DNA of 64,000 nucleotides from Zoogloea sp. (GTDB lineage: Bacteria; Pseudomonadota; Gammaproteobacteria; Burkholderiales; Rhodocyclaceae). A program made the position numbers and the translations under genes. Below are positions 26,073 through 35,482 of this stretch, piece by piece (position 1 is the stretch's first letter; each line of letters starts with the position of its first letter). The notes below the pieces were generated by a model. The model was not told the origin of the DNA. It ran no database searches and saw nothing but the letters and a program-made list of their open reading frames with translations. Location of the stretch: assembly GCA_016720685.1 (NCBI GenBank), contig JADKKC010000035.1, forward strand, positions 1 to 64,000, read 5' to 3'.

Positions 26073-27080
26073 ATGACCGAGTCGACGCACACCCTCACCG
26101 CCCTCGTCGTTCACCGCCTGATCCGTGCTGCCGAGGGGCCGTCGCAGCTTGAACTGCGTTCCGCGCCAAACCCCCTCGACGACGCCTCCGCGCGCCTGAT
26201 GGAGCGCCTGTGCCGGTATTTCGCCGAACGGCCGGGCAAGGGTTTCGGGCATTTCGAGCGGGACGAACGCAGCTTTCCGATGCCGGCCATGGTGCGCCGG
26301 CATGTGATCGAAGAGAGCATCGACTTCACGGCCTTCTCGGCCGAAATGCTGGCCCATCTGCAGCAGCGGGTGGACGAGGACAAGGTGGACGACGGCGGCT
26401 ACGTGCTGATCGCCCGCGCCACCGTGTTTGGCGCCGACTGCCTGTACGTGGCGCTGCTGCAGGAAACCCTCGGTACGGTGATCGGCGAAGGGCTGTCGAT
26501 CCACGACAGCCCGCACCTGGATTTTGCCGGCCTGCAGGTGGCCGGGCGCATCGACATCACGGCCTGGCAGGCCGGCGCCGAGCGCTACATCGCCTTCCTG
26601 AAAGGTCGCGGCGATCTGGCCGGCTGGTTCAAGCGTTTTCTGGGCTGTACCGACGTGGTCATTGCGCTCAAGGAAACCCGGAAACTCGTCGAAACGCTCA
26701 CCCACTTCGCCGAAACCCAGCAGCTTGAAGCGCCGGCCCGCGACGAACTGATGGAGCGCGCTCACCTGGTGCTCGAGCAGATGCACGAAAGCGGCGCCGC
26801 GCTGGATCTGGCGGCGGTTGCCAACGAGGTGTTTCCGGATGCGCCGCAAAAGCTCCAGGCCACGCTCCAGGACGAAGCCCTCGATCTGGCCAGCGGCTTC
26901 GTGCCCGACAAGCGCGCGCTGCGCCCGCTGATCCGCTTCAAGGCCAGCGCCGAGGACTGGAAGCTGGAGTTCGAACGCAGCGGCCTGCGCTCGGGCGCCG
27001 TGCAATACGACGAAGCCAACAACACGCTGGTGCTGACCAACGTGCCGGAAAGTCTGAAGAAGATGCTGCTGGAAGGCTGA
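26073..27080 (+). CDS. yejK: Nucleoid-associated protein (NdpA/YejK family)
   Basis: This 335-residue protein has the NA37/NdpA pattern: an N-terminal ALVVHRLIRAA, a middle SIHDSPHLDFAGLQVAGRID and the helical C-terminus ending SLKKMLLEG. NdpA binds DNA in Gammaproteobacteria; its physiological role is not settled. The ATG at 26073 follows a GC-rich stretch with no strong ribosome binding site, and the longer upstream frame is a fragment without family similarity. It is convergent with the RlmN-like gene. Confidence 0.85.
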   Translation: MTESTHTLTALVVHRLIRAAEGPSQLELRSAPNPLDDASARLMERLCRYFAERPGKGFGHFERDERSFPMPAMVRRHVIEESIDFTAFSAEMLAHLQQRVDEDKVDDGGYVLIARATVFGADCLYVALLQETLGTVIGEGLSIHDSPHLDFAGLQVAGRIDITAWQAGAERYIAFLKGRGDLAGWFKRFLGCTDVVIALKETRKLVETLTHFAETQQLEAPARDELMERAHLVLEQMHESGAALDLAAVANEVFPDAPQKLQATLQDEALDLASGFVPDKRALRPLIRFKASAEDWKLEFERSGLRSGAVQYDEANNTLVLTNVPESLKKMLLEG

Positions 27081-27090
27081 GCGGGCGCCT

Positions 27091-28116
27091 TCAGCGCACG
27101 AAGCGAACCGGCGCTTCAGTGGCGAGGGTGCGCGCCCGCAACTGGCCGCAGCCGCCGTCCACATCCTGCCCGGCCGAATTGCGCAGCTTGGTGAGGATGC
27201 CGCGGCGGTGCAGCTGGCGGGCGATGTCGGCGGCCTTGTCCCACGCCGGGCGGCGGAAGGGCAGGTCGGGGATGGTGTTGTACGGGATCATGTTCATGAG
27301 CGCGTACTTGCCGGAAAGCAGGCGGACGATGCCGTCGAGTTCTTCCGGGCCGTCATTGACGCCGTCGATCAGCGTCCATTGGTACTGGATCGGGTAGCCG
27401 GTGCGGCGGGCGTAGGCCTCGCCGAGTTCGACGAGTTCGTCCGGATCGATGCGCGGCGCCTTGGGCAGCAGCTCGGCGCGCAGCCCGGCGCGGCTGGTGT
27501 GCAGCGACAAGGCCAGCGCCGGCTTCACCACCAGTTCGGGCAGGCGCTCGAAGACGCGGCGGTCGCCCACCGTGGAGAACACCAGGTTCTTGTGGCCGAT
27601 GCCGCCCTCGGTGCCGAGCAGCTGGATCGCTTCGATCACGTTTTCCAGGTTGTGGGCGGGTTCGCCCATGCCCATGAAAACCACCTTTTTAACCGGCCGC
27701 TGCTGCCGCGCCAGCACCACCTGGGCGACGATCTCGGCGCTGCCCACCTGGCGCAGCAGGCCGTCGCGCCCGGTCATGCAGAACACGCAGCCCACCGCGC
27801 AGCCCACCTGGCTCGACACGCACAGGCCGTCGCGGGGCAGGAGCACGCTTTCGATGGTCTGACCATCGGGCAGCTCGACCAGCAGGCGCGCCGAACCGTC
27901 GTCGGCCGGGTGTTCGGAGCGCAGGCGCGCCAGCCCGGCCAGTTCGGCCGAAATGGCCGGCAGGGCGTCGAGCACCGGCTGGGGCAGCATGGGCCCGCGC
28001 CGCGTCGGGCCGGCGTCGAGGGGCAGGGCGTGGGTCCAGGCACGCAGGATGCGCTGGACGTGCACGGGTTTTGCGCCCAGCTCGGCCAGGCGCTGGCGAA
28101 GGTTTTCGATGCGCAT
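27091..28116 (-). CDS. RlmN-like radical SAM RNA methyltransferase
   Basis: The protein, 341 residues from the ATG at 28114-28116, is a radical SAM enzyme of the RlmN/Cfr group. The cluster motif CxxxCxxC is GCAVGCVFC, the glycine-rich SAM segment is VFMGMGEPAHNLENV, and the C-terminal Cys used in methyl transfer is in DGGCGQL. RlmN methylates A2503 of 23S rRNA and some tRNAs. It looks like a shorter paralogue of the canonical enzyme, so the exact target is uncertain and I give no symbol. Confidence 0.85.
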   Translation of the reverse strand: MRIENLRQRLAELGAKPVHVQRILRAWTHALPLDAGPTRRGPMLPQPVLDALPAISAELAGLARLRSEHPADDGSARLLVELPDGQTIESVLLPRDGLCVSSQVGCAVGCVFCMTGRDGLLRQVGSAEIVAQVVLARQQRPVKKVVFMGMGEPAHNLENVIEAIQLLGTEGGIGHKNLVFSTVGDRRVFERLPELVVKPALALSLHTSRAGLRAELLPKAPRIDPDELVELGEAYARRTGYPIQYQWTLIDGVNDGPEELDGIVRLLSGKYALMNMIPYNTIPDLPFRRPAWDKAADIARQLHRRGILTKLRNSAGQDVDGGCGQLRARTLATEAPVRFVR

Positions 28117-28189
28117 GAGGGGGCGAATGATAGGCTTTTTTTGACGGTTTTTCAGGGGTTTGGCGGCGCCTTCGAGCGATGTTCCGTCT

Positions 28190-28380
28190 GGCCGCATGAG
28201 CCATGAAATCCGCACCCCGATCAAGGCCATTCCGGGCATTGCCCAGGTGATGCTGCGCGGCGACATGGCCGGGGCGACGGCCTGTGACCGGAACGTGATG
28301 GACATGCGGGTGCCCGGAATGGACGGGCTGGAGGCCGGCATAAACGATTCCATTCCCAAGCCGGCGCTGCCCGGATGGCC
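28190..28380 (+). pseudogene. Degraded hybrid histidine kinase remnant
   Basis: A short open frame still reads MSHEIRTPIKAIPGIAQ, a typical phospho-acceptor H-box, directly followed by MDMRVPGMDGLEAG, a receiver-domain phosphorylation site, and GINDSIPKPA, a receiver C-terminal motif. The ATPase domain and most of the receiver are missing. The order and spacing fit a hybrid sensor kinase that has lost nearly all its length by internal deletions. It lies between the RlmN-like gene and a small gene, with no recognisable flanking repeat. Confidence 0.7.
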
Positions 28381-28403
28381 GCTGCCCTCCCGCCGGGAAG
28401 CTT

Positions 28404-28529
28404 CTAGCGGGCAATCAGCGGGACGATGTCCTTGGCGTGCTTCTTGGCTTGTTTGGCGGCCTTTTTTTCCTTGGGGTTCAAGGCGGGCTGTTTTTTGGCT
28501 TCCTTGTTGCTCTGCTGCGTCTTGGTCAT
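28404..28529 (-). CDS. Lysine-rich 41-residue protein
   Basis: On the minus strand an ATG at 28527-28529 preceded by AGGAG (about 7 bases away) opens a 41-codon frame, MTKTQQSNKEAKKQPALNPK and so on, ending in DIVPLIAR. Twelve of 41 residues are Lys and the central part is a probable helix. The strong ribosome binding site and typical codon use argue that it is real. It could be a nucleic-acid-associated small basic protein; I recognise no family. Confidence 0.6.
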   Translation of the reverse strand: MTKTQQSNKEAKKQPALNPKEKKAAKQAKKHAKDIVPLIAR

Positions 28530-28652
28530 GATCGTGCTCCTGGTGGGCTCCTGGCGAACGCCGGGCGCACTTCACTATAGGCCGATGGGCGGCGGCAAAC
28601 CGTCGCGGCAAAAATATGGCGCACGCGTTGGCTCCCGCCCGCCAGGCGGGTT

Positions 28653-29765
28653 TCAGCGCATCCCGATGCGCGCGCCCTTGAACAGGTCGGGGAGCCCGCG
28701 GGGCTGGCTGCGCCAGTACTGGCAGGGCGCAGCCACCTGAGCGCCCAGTTTTGCGGCGGCGTGCCACGGCCAGCGGGGGTTGTAGAGCATGGCGCGGGCG
28801 ATGCCGACCAGATCGGCCTGGCCCGTGGCGACGATTTCCTCGGCGTGTTCGGCTTCGGTGATGAGGCCCACGGCGATGGTCGGCAGGCCGGTTTCGGCAC
28901 GGATGCGCTCGGCGAAGGGCACCTGGTAGCCCGGCGCCAGCGCAATCTTCTGCAGGGGCGACAGGCCGCCGGTGGATACATGGATGAAGTCGCAGCCGCG
29001 CACTTTCAGGGCCTGGGCCAGGGCCACGCTTTGTTCCAGATCCCAGCCGCCCTCCACCCAGTCGGTGGCCGAAATGCGGATGCCCACCGGTTTGCCGGCC
29101 GGAAAGGCGGCGCGCACGGCGTCGAACACTTCGAGCGGAAAACGCATGCGGTTCTCGATATTGCCGCCGTAGGCGTCGTCACGCAGGTTGGTGAGCGGCG
29201 ACAGGAACTGGTGCAGCAGGTAGCCGTGGGCGCCGTGCAGCTCGACGCAGTCCAGCCCGATGCGGGCGGCGCGGCGGGCCGCGTCGGCGAAGGCCTCGCG
29301 GATGCGCACGAGGCCGGCGGCGTCGAGGGCCAGCGGGGCGGCTTCGCCGGGCAGGTATTTGAGCGCCGAGGGGGCCACGGTCGGCCAGCCGCCTGCGGCC
29401 GGCGGGAGCAGCTGCCCGCCGGCCCAGGGCACGGCGCTGGAGGCCTTGCGCCCGGCGTGGGCGAGCTGAATGCCGATCGGCGTGGCCGAATACTTGCGCA
29501 CGCCTTCGAGTACCCGCCCGAGGGCCGCTTGGTTGGCGTCCGACCACAGGCCGACGTCGTCCGGCGAAATGCGCCCGATCGCTTCGACCGCCGTTGCTTC
29601 GATGACCAGCAGGCCGGCGCCGGATTCGGCCAGCTGGCCCAGGTGAATCATGTGCCAGTCGGTGGCGTTGCCGTCCTCTGCCGAGTACTGGCACATGGGG
29701 GGAATGACGATACGGTTGGGCAGGGTGAGATTGCCGATGGCGTACGGGGAGAAGAGGGCGGACAT
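28653..29765 (-). CDS. NADH:flavin oxidoreductase / old yellow enzyme (YqjM-like)
   Basis: The 370-residue TIM-barrel protein starts at the ATG at 29763-29765. It has MSALFSPYAIGNLTLPNRIV, PMCQYSAEDG (FMN-site Cys of the YqjM group), IQLAHAGRKAS, ELHGAHGYLLHQFLSP (substrate-binding His pair HGAH) and the C-terminal PRWPWHAAAKLG. These enzymes reduce activated C=C bonds with NAD(P)H. The physiological substrate is unknown. Neighbours do not form an obvious operon. Confidence 0.92.
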   Translation of the reverse strand: MSALFSPYAIGNLTLPNRIVIPPMCQYSAEDGNATDWHMIHLGQLAESGAGLLVIEATAVEAIGRISPDDVGLWSDANQAALGRVLEGVRKYSATPIGIQLAHAGRKASSAVPWAGGQLLPPAAGGWPTVAPSALKYLPGEAAPLALDAAGLVRIREAFADAARRAARIGLDCVELHGAHGYLLHQFLSPLTNLRDDAYGGNIENRMRFPLEVFDAVRAAFPAGKPVGIRISATDWVEGGWDLEQSVALAQALKVRGCDFIHVSTGGLSPLQKIALAPGYQVPFAERIRAETGLPTIAVGLITEAEHAEEIVATGQADLVGIARAMLYNPRWPWHAAAKLGAQVAAPCQYWRSQPRGLPDLFKGARIGMR

Positions 29766-30060
29766 GGGGGCTCCGGAAGAAGGGAATGCGGCATGATCCC
29801 AGAAAACACGGTGGCCGGTAATTTGCGCAAAACCCCTAGCGAACACCGCTTGCCAGGTTTGGGCGGCACGCGCTCTTGCGTGGCACGACGAGCCTTTTCC
29901 GGGTATGCGTACGCACTATCTGCCGCAGCGGCCTGCGGCTCAAGTCGGGCGGCGGGGCGCCGCTATTAACAGCTGGGCGTGTTGATGCGCGCGGTGAAAG
30001 GATGCCGCGGTTCTGCATGAGCACCGCTCCGAAGCTCCTTCAATCATTTTCTGGGTAACA

Positions 30061-30888
30061 ATGCCGATGTATCCGTCACATCCTTTCCCTGTTCTTCTGG
30101 GCTGCATGGCCGCGCTGCTGGCACTGCCCGTATCCGCCGAAACCCTCAAGATCGGTGGCACCGGCTCATCGGCCTCCCTCGTTGAGCGGCTGTTCGAAGA
30201 GTTTCGCAAGCAGGTGCCCGATGCGGAACTCTTCCAGCCCACCCCGCCGCTGGGCTCCGGAGGTGCGCTGAAGGCCCTGGCGGGTGGGCGCATTGACGTG
30301 GCTTTCGCCGGGCGGCCGCTCAAGCCCGAGGAGGCGGCGCAGGTGGGGCGGCATTTCAGGCTGGCCAGAACGCCCTTTGTGCTGGCGTCGTCGGGTGGCC
30401 AGAAGAAAAACGGCTTCAGCCTCGATGAACTGGCGGGCGTTTATTCCGGCACACAGTCTGGCTGGGAGGACGGCAGCCCGATCCGTCTTGTGCTGCGTGC
30501 CAGCTTCGAAAGCGATACGGCGCTCCTCCGGTCCATGTCGCTGGCGATGGCGCAGGCGGTCGACGACGCGGCGCGGCGCCCAGGCATGGCGATGGGGCAG
30601 GACGATCTGGAAACCCTCAAGCTGCTGACGCGCACGCCGGGCTCATTCGGCCCCACCACGCTGGGGCTGCTGAGCGTCACCGGCTCGCGCCTGACCGTGT
30701 TTCCCCTCAACGGCGTGACGCCGAGCCTCGCGACGCTCAGGAGCGGCAGCTACGTCTGGAGCAAGGACATGAGCGTTGTCCTGCCGCGCCAGCCGACTCC
30801 GCTGGCCGAGCGCTTCGTCGGCTTTTTGCACAGTGACAAGGCCCGGGCCCTGCTGCTGCGTTACGACTACCTGCCCTACGCGCAATGA
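30061..30888 (+). CDS. PstS-like periplasmic substrate-binding protein
   Basis: The protein has 275 residues with a signal peptide at about 1-26 (MPMYPSHPFPVLLGCMAALL then ALPVSAE). The mature part opens ETLKIGGTGSSASLVERLFEEF and includes GSGGALKALAGGRIDVAFAGRP, the phosphate-binding-protein-like fold. No transporter genes follow; the stop overlaps the start of a hybrid histidine kinase gene (ATGA), so it probably acts as the ligand-binding module for that sensor rather than for uptake. Confidence 0.85.
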   Translation: MPMYPSHPFPVLLGCMAALLALPVSAETLKIGGTGSSASLVERLFEEFRKQVPDAELFQPTPPLGSGGALKALAGGRIDVAFAGRPLKPEEAAQVGRHFRLARTPFVLASSGGQKKNGFSLDELAGVYSGTQSGWEDGSPIRLVLRASFESDTALLRSMSLAMAQAVDDAARRPGMAMGQDDLETLKLLTRTPGSFGPTTLGLLSVTGSRLTVFPLNGVTPSLATLRSGSYVWSKDMSVVLPRQPTPLAERFVGFLHSDKARALLLRYDYLPYAQ

Positions 30889-33434
30889 CCGAGTTCGTCC
30901 ATTCGCGCCTCTCCGGCGTGATCACGCGGCTGGCGGCGGCGCTTGCGCTGCTGCTGGTCGTGGTGCCCACCGCGTTTTATGCCTGGTACGACTATTCCGA
31001 ATCGGCCCGGGCCCTCGACGCCGATCTCCAGGTCCAGGTCAGGCTGGTCGAGGGGTTCATTCAGGAGCAGCCGGATTTCTGGGAAGACAATTCAAGCCGG
31101 CTGCAGGCGCTGCTCGAGCCCCAGGTGCTGTCCGGGCATTTTTTCCGGCTGAATGGCCGAAACGACGATATCGTTTTCCAGACCGGGCCCGAACCGGCCT
31201 GGTATTTCCAGTTGCGCAGCCGTCCGGTGTATTCCTTCGGCGCGCCGACCGGCACGATCGTGATCGGTGCTTCCCGGCTGAACTCGATCGTCATCGGCGG
31301 GTTCGTCGCATTTGTCAGCAGTTGCGCGGCGTGGGCCATCTGGGGCCCCGGCCGCCGCCTGCCGCTGGAGGCGCTGGGCCGCGCCGAGGCAAGTCTGCGC
31401 GAGCACCAGATTTACCTGGAGGACACGGTGCGCGCCCGCACCGCCGAGCTGCGCCTCGCCAAGGAGCACGCCGAAGCGGCCAGCCAGGCGAAAAGCGAAT
31501 TCCTGGCCACGATGAGCCACGAGATACGCACGCCGATGAACGGCGTGCTGGGCATGACCGAGCTGCTCCTCGACACGCGCCTGGACGACACCCAGCAGCA
31601 CTACGCCGAACGGGTGCTGCACTCGGGCCGGCATCTGCTCGGGATCATCAACGACATCCTGGATTTTTCGAAGATCGAATCGGGCCACATGGAACTCGAA
31701 TCGATCGACTTCAGCCTTGGCGAACTGGTCGAGGACGCGGTGGCCATGTTTGCCCATCCGGCGGCCGAGAAGGGCCTGGAGCTGGCCAGCCAGATCTCGC
31801 CGCCCGACATCACGCTGGGGGTGAGCGGCGACCCTTACCGGCTGCGCCAGGTGCTGGCCAACCTGATCAACAACGCCATCAAATTCACCCGTCGCGGTGA
31901 GGTGGTGGTGCGCGCCACGATGAAACCGGAAGGCGCCCTGTGCCGGGTCGTGCTGAGTGTCGAGGATTCGGGCGTGGGCATTGCGCCGGAGCAGCGGGGC
32001 AAGGTCTTCGAGCACTTCTCCCAGGCGGACGGCTCCACCACCCGCGAATTCGGCGGCACCGGCCTGGGGCTCGCGATCTGCAAGCGCCTGGTGGCCTTGA
32101 TGGGCGGCCACATCGGGGTGGATAGCGAACTGGGCAAGGGCTCGCGCTTCTGGGTCGAACTGGTGATGCCGCGGGCCACCGAGACCGTGCCGAACTTGCC
32201 GGCCGTGCCGCAGATGGAGACCTTGCGGGTACTGGTGGTGGACGACAACCGGACGAACCTGGACATCCTGCGATTGCAGCTGGGCGCCTGGCGGATGAGC
32301 GCAAGCTGCGCCGAAAGCGGTGACCAGGCCCTTGAGATGCTGCATGAAGCCGCGGCGCGCGGCGCGCCCTTCGATCTGGCCATTCTCGACATGCACATGC
32401 CGCGCATGGATGGCCTGCAACTGGCCCGCGCCATCCAGGCCGACCCCGTCCTCGCCCCGACCCGTCTGCTCATGCTGACCTCCGCCTGGGTGCCCGGCAG
32501 CGCCCGGGCGCGGGAGCAGGCCGGCATCCTGTGCTGCGTGAACAAGCCGGTCCGCCAGTCCGAACTTTACGACGTGATTGCGCGGGTGCTGGCGGCCCCG
32601 CGCGCGCCAGTGCCGGCCGTGGCGGCCGCGGCGGCCAGTGTCAGCACGCTGAGCGGCCGGGTGCTGCTGGCCGAAGACAACCCCGTCAACCAGGAGGTGG
32701 CCCGTGCGATGCTGGGCAAGCTGGGGCTGACCGTGGTGCTTGCCGGCGACGGCCAGGCGGCGCTGGCTTTCATCGCCGCACAGCCCTTCGACCTGGTTCT
32801 GATGGACTGCCAGATGCCGGTGATGGATGGCTACCAGGCCACTATGCTGCTGCGTCAGCACGAGGCCGGGCACGGCGGGCACCTGCCCGTGGTGGCCCTT
32901 ACGGCCAACGCCATGGAAGGGGATCAAAACCAGTGCCTCGCCGCCGGAATGGACGATTACCTGGCCAAGCCCTACACCCGGCAGCAACTCGAACAGGTGC
33001 TGCGTCGCTGGCTGCCGGTCGGGGCCCCGCCGACTGCCGAGCCCGTGGCGCCCCTCGAACCCTTGCCCGAGGACGCGTCTGCCGCCATCGACAGGCAGGC
33101 GCTGGCGCAATACCGGGAGCTGGATCCTTCCGGCGCATTGGGCCTGATGGCTCGGCTCATGCGGGTTTATCTGGAGAGCTCCAACGAGCTGCTCGGGCGC
33201 GCCGAGGCTGCACTTGTCGCCGGCGATGCCGCGGCCCTGCAGCAAGCCGCCCATCCGCTCAAGTCGAGCAGCGCCAACGTGGGCGCCATGACCCTCGCCG
33301 AACTCTGCAAGCAACTTGAAGCCCTGGCCAAGGCAACCCGGCTCGACGAGGCCGCCGCGCTGTTCGATGTAGTCCGCCAGGAGCATCAACGGGCGGTGAC
33401 CGAAATCGACACCCTGCTGGCGGAGGCCCCATGA
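30885..33434 (+). CDS. Hybrid sensor histidine kinase (HisKA-HATPase-REC-REC-HPt)
   Basis: This 849-residue protein has two membrane segments (about 14-33 and 135-152) flanking a periplasmic loop, a coiled coil, HisKA with H212 in MSHEIRTPMNG, an ATPase domain (NLINNAIKFT, FGGTGLGLAI), two receivers (Asp in LAILDMHMPRMDG and in VLMDCQMPVMDGYQ), and a C-terminal HPt with His in AHPLKSSSANVG. The layout is BarA-like: phosphate passes His-Asp-His and then to a separate response regulator. It starts inside the stop of the binding-protein gene and is followed by a HDOD-REC-GGDEF gene, which may be the output. Confidence 0.95.
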   Translation: MTEFVHSRLSGVITRLAAALALLLVVVPTAFYAWYDYSESARALDADLQVQVRLVEGFIQEQPDFWEDNSSRLQALLEPQVLSGHFFRLNGRNDDIVFQTGPEPAWYFQLRSRPVYSFGAPTGTIVIGASRLNSIVIGGFVAFVSSCAAWAIWGPGRRLPLEALGRAEASLREHQIYLEDTVRARTAELRLAKEHAEAASQAKSEFLATMSHEIRTPMNGVLGMTELLLDTRLDDTQQHYAERVLHSGRHLLGIINDILDFSKIESGHMELESIDFSLGELVEDAVAMFAHPAAEKGLELASQISPPDITLGVSGDPYRLRQVLANLINNAIKFTRRGEVVVRATMKPEGALCRVVLSVEDSGVGIAPEQRGKVFEHFSQADGSTTREFGGTGLGLAICKRLVALMGGHIGVDSELGKGSRFWVELVMPRATETVPNLPAVPQMETLRVLVVDDNRTNLDILRLQLGAWRMSASCAESGDQALEMLHEAAARGAPFDLAILDMHMPRMDGLQLARAIQADPVLAPTRLLMLTSAWVPGSARAREQAGILCCVNKPVRQSELYDVIARVLAAPRAPVPAVAAAAASVSTLSGRVLLAEDNPVNQEVARAMLGKLGLTVVLAGDGQAALAFIAAQPFDLVLMDCQMPVMDGYQATMLLRQHEAGHGGHLPVVALTANAMEGDQNQCLAAGMDDYLAKPYTRQQLEQVLRRWLPVGAPPTAEPVAPLEPLPEDASAAIDRQALAQYRELDPSGALGLMARLMRVYLESSNELLGRAEAALVAGDAAALQQAAHPLKSSSANVGAMTLAELCKQLEALAKATRLDEAAALFDVVRQEHQRAVTEIDTLLAEAP

Positions 33435-33493
33435 ACGGCACGACACTGAAAGCGTTTCCCGCCGAACCCACCCCGGATTCCTCCCCACGATGA
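33431..33493 (+). CDS. 20-residue bridging mini-ORF
   Basis: ATG at 33431 overlaps the kinase stop (ATGA) and TGA at 33491-33493 overlaps the ATG of the next gene, so the frame bridges the two genes exactly. A GGAGG sequence lies 6 bases before its ATG, whereas the downstream gene has no good ribosome binding site of its own. It may serve translational coupling rather than make a useful peptide; coincidence is possible. Confidence 0.35.
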   Translation: MNGTTLKAFPAEPTPDSSPR

Positions 33494-35421
33494 GCACCCC
33501 GTCCCGCCCCGAGACGTCGAAAACCGTCGAACAGCTGCGTCTGAGCGGCCAGTTGCCGAGCCCGAAAGGCGTGGCGCTGGCGATCATGGATATCTGCCGG
33601 CGTGAAGACGCCACCATCGAGGCCATCGCCCGCATCGTGCAGGCCGATCCCGCCCTGAGCAGCCGGCTCATCCACCTGGCCAACGCCGCGGCCACCGCCG
33701 GCGGCCGGCCGGTAGCCTCCGTGCCCAACGCCATCCAGCGCCTGGGCATGGTGACGGTGCGTCAGGTAGCGGTGTGCTTCTCGCTGATGGACCAGTACCA
33801 CAACGGGCCCTGCAAGGCCTTCGACTATGGCCGGTTCTGGTCCCACTCGTTGCTGATGGCGGTCGCGATGCAGACCCTGGGCGCCGTCGGGCGGCTGGGT
33901 TCGCCCGACGAGCTGTTTGCCTGCGGCCTGCTTGCACGGATCGGCTGCCTGGCCTTGGCCACGGTTCATCCCGCTGAATATTCCGAGCTGCTCGAAAAAT
34001 GCCCGGACCAGAGCCGGCTGGCCGAGTTCGAGCGGGCTCATCTGCAGGCCGACCACAACGACTTCACGGCCGCCATCCTGGCTGACTGCGGCATCCCCGG
34101 GGCGCTCGCGGAACCCGTCTATTACCACGAAACGCCCGACCAATCGGGCTTTGCCGAAGGCTCGCGCCCCTACCGGCTCGTCCAGCTGCTGCACCACGCC
34201 CGACGGGTCGCCGACATGGGTCTGGCGCCGGACCACGAGCGGAGCGGCATCGTTTCCGATCTGTTGCTGCTGGGGGGCAAGCTCGGCCTGGATGGAAACG
34301 AACTGGGCGACGTGCTCGATGGCATCCTGGCCCGCTGGGGCGCCTGGGGGGAACTGCTGCATGTGCCTGCCCGCCGCCTGCCCTCGTTTGCCAGCATGGC
34401 GGCGGCGCCGGCACCCAGGTCCGATGCGCCGAAAACCTCGGCCATACGGGTGTTGCTGGTCGAGGACGAGCCCACCTCCCGCATGCTGCTGGAAGCGCAG
34501 CTGATCAGCCTGACCGGCCCCGACGTGTATTCGGCCAGCAACGGCGAGGAGGCGCTGGCGCTGGCGCTCAAGCTGCAGCCCCACATCATCGTGACCGACC
34601 GGGTGATGCCGGTGATGGATGGCATTGCGCTGAGCCGCGCGCTGCGCGCCACCGACTGGGGGCAGTCGATGTATGTGCTGATGCTGACCGGGGTCGACAC
34701 CGAAGAGGAGATCGTCGAGGCCTTCGAGGCCGGTGTGGACGACTACGTGACCAAGCCGGTGAACCTGCGCGCCCTCAGCGCCCGCATGCGCGCCGCCCTG
34801 CATTACGTGCAGCTGCTGGAAGCCTGGGAGCGCGACCGGACGCAGCTCAAGCAGTTTGCGTCCGAGCTGGCCATCAGCAACCGCAAGCTCGAACATCTGG
34901 CGCTCACCGACCTGCTTACCGGTCTGCCCAATCGTCGGGCCGGCATGGCCACCCTCAGCCAGGTCTGGAGCGCCTCGACCCGCTCGCAGCAGGGCATGTC
35001 GGTGATGATGGTGGATATCGACCGCTTCAAGAGCGTCAACGACACCCACGGCCATGCCGTGGGCGACCGGGTGCTGGCCGACGTGGCCCGCCTGCTGCGC
35101 GCTTCGGCCCGCAAGGACGATCACGTCATTCGCCTGGGGGGCGAGGAGTTTCTGGTGATTTGCCAGAATACCGATTTAAGATCCAGCCTCGAAGCCGCCG
35201 AGCGACTGCGGCGCAAGGTTGCCGCGGCGACCATTGACGCCGGCCGGGCGCATCTGCACGTCAGTATCAGCATCGGCGTCACCTCCCGCGAATCGACCAT
35301 GCCCGACCCGGACAGCATGCTGGCCGTGGCAGACCAGGCCCTTTACGCGGCCAAGCAGGGCGGCCGGGATCGTGTATGTCTCAATTCTGGCGGTTCGCTC
35401 ATCTGCCGTTCGACAGGCTGA
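33490..35421 (+). CDS. HDOD-receiver-GGDEF signalling protein
   Basis: The 643-residue protein has an N-terminal HDOD domain (LPSPKGVALAIMDICRRED, AIARIVQADPALSSRLI; residues about 15-300), a receiver (VLLVEDEPTSRMLLEA with phospho-Asp in IIVTDRVMPVMDG; about 315-430) and a GGDEF domain (LTDLLTGLPNRRAG, VDIDRFKSVNDTHGH, GGEEF; about 470-635). The intact GGEEF site predicts c-di-GMP synthesis. Placed right after the hybrid kinase, it is the most likely phosphorylation target, linking the periplasmic signal to c-di-GMP. Confidence 0.94.
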   Translation: MSTPSRPETSKTVEQLRLSGQLPSPKGVALAIMDICRREDATIEAIARIVQADPALSSRLIHLANAAATAGGRPVASVPNAIQRLGMVTVRQVAVCFSLMDQYHNGPCKAFDYGRFWSHSLLMAVAMQTLGAVGRLGSPDELFACGLLARIGCLALATVHPAEYSELLEKCPDQSRLAEFERAHLQADHNDFTAAILADCGIPGALAEPVYYHETPDQSGFAEGSRPYRLVQLLHHARRVADMGLAPDHERSGIVSDLLLLGGKLGLDGNELGDVLDGILARWGAWGELLHVPARRLPSFASMAAAPAPRSDAPKTSAIRVLLVEDEPTSRMLLEAQLISLTGPDVYSASNGEEALALALKLQPHIIVTDRVMPVMDGIALSRALRATDWGQSMYVLMLTGVDTEEEIVEAFEAGVDDYVTKPVNLRALSARMRAALHYVQLLEAWERDRTQLKQFASELAISNRKLEHLALTDLLTGLPNRRAGMATLSQVWSASTRSQQGMSVMMVDIDRFKSVNDTHGHAVGDRVLADVARLLRASARKDDHVIRLGGEEFLVICQNTDLRSSLEAAERLRRKVAAATIDAGRAHLHVSISIGVTSRESTMPDPDSMLAVADQALYAAKQGGRDRVCLNSGGSLICRSTG

Positions 35422-35482
35422 GCCTAAAAAATCGCCACCGGATACGATAGTTTTTGCGAATTGACGTTATCGGGTCAATCAA

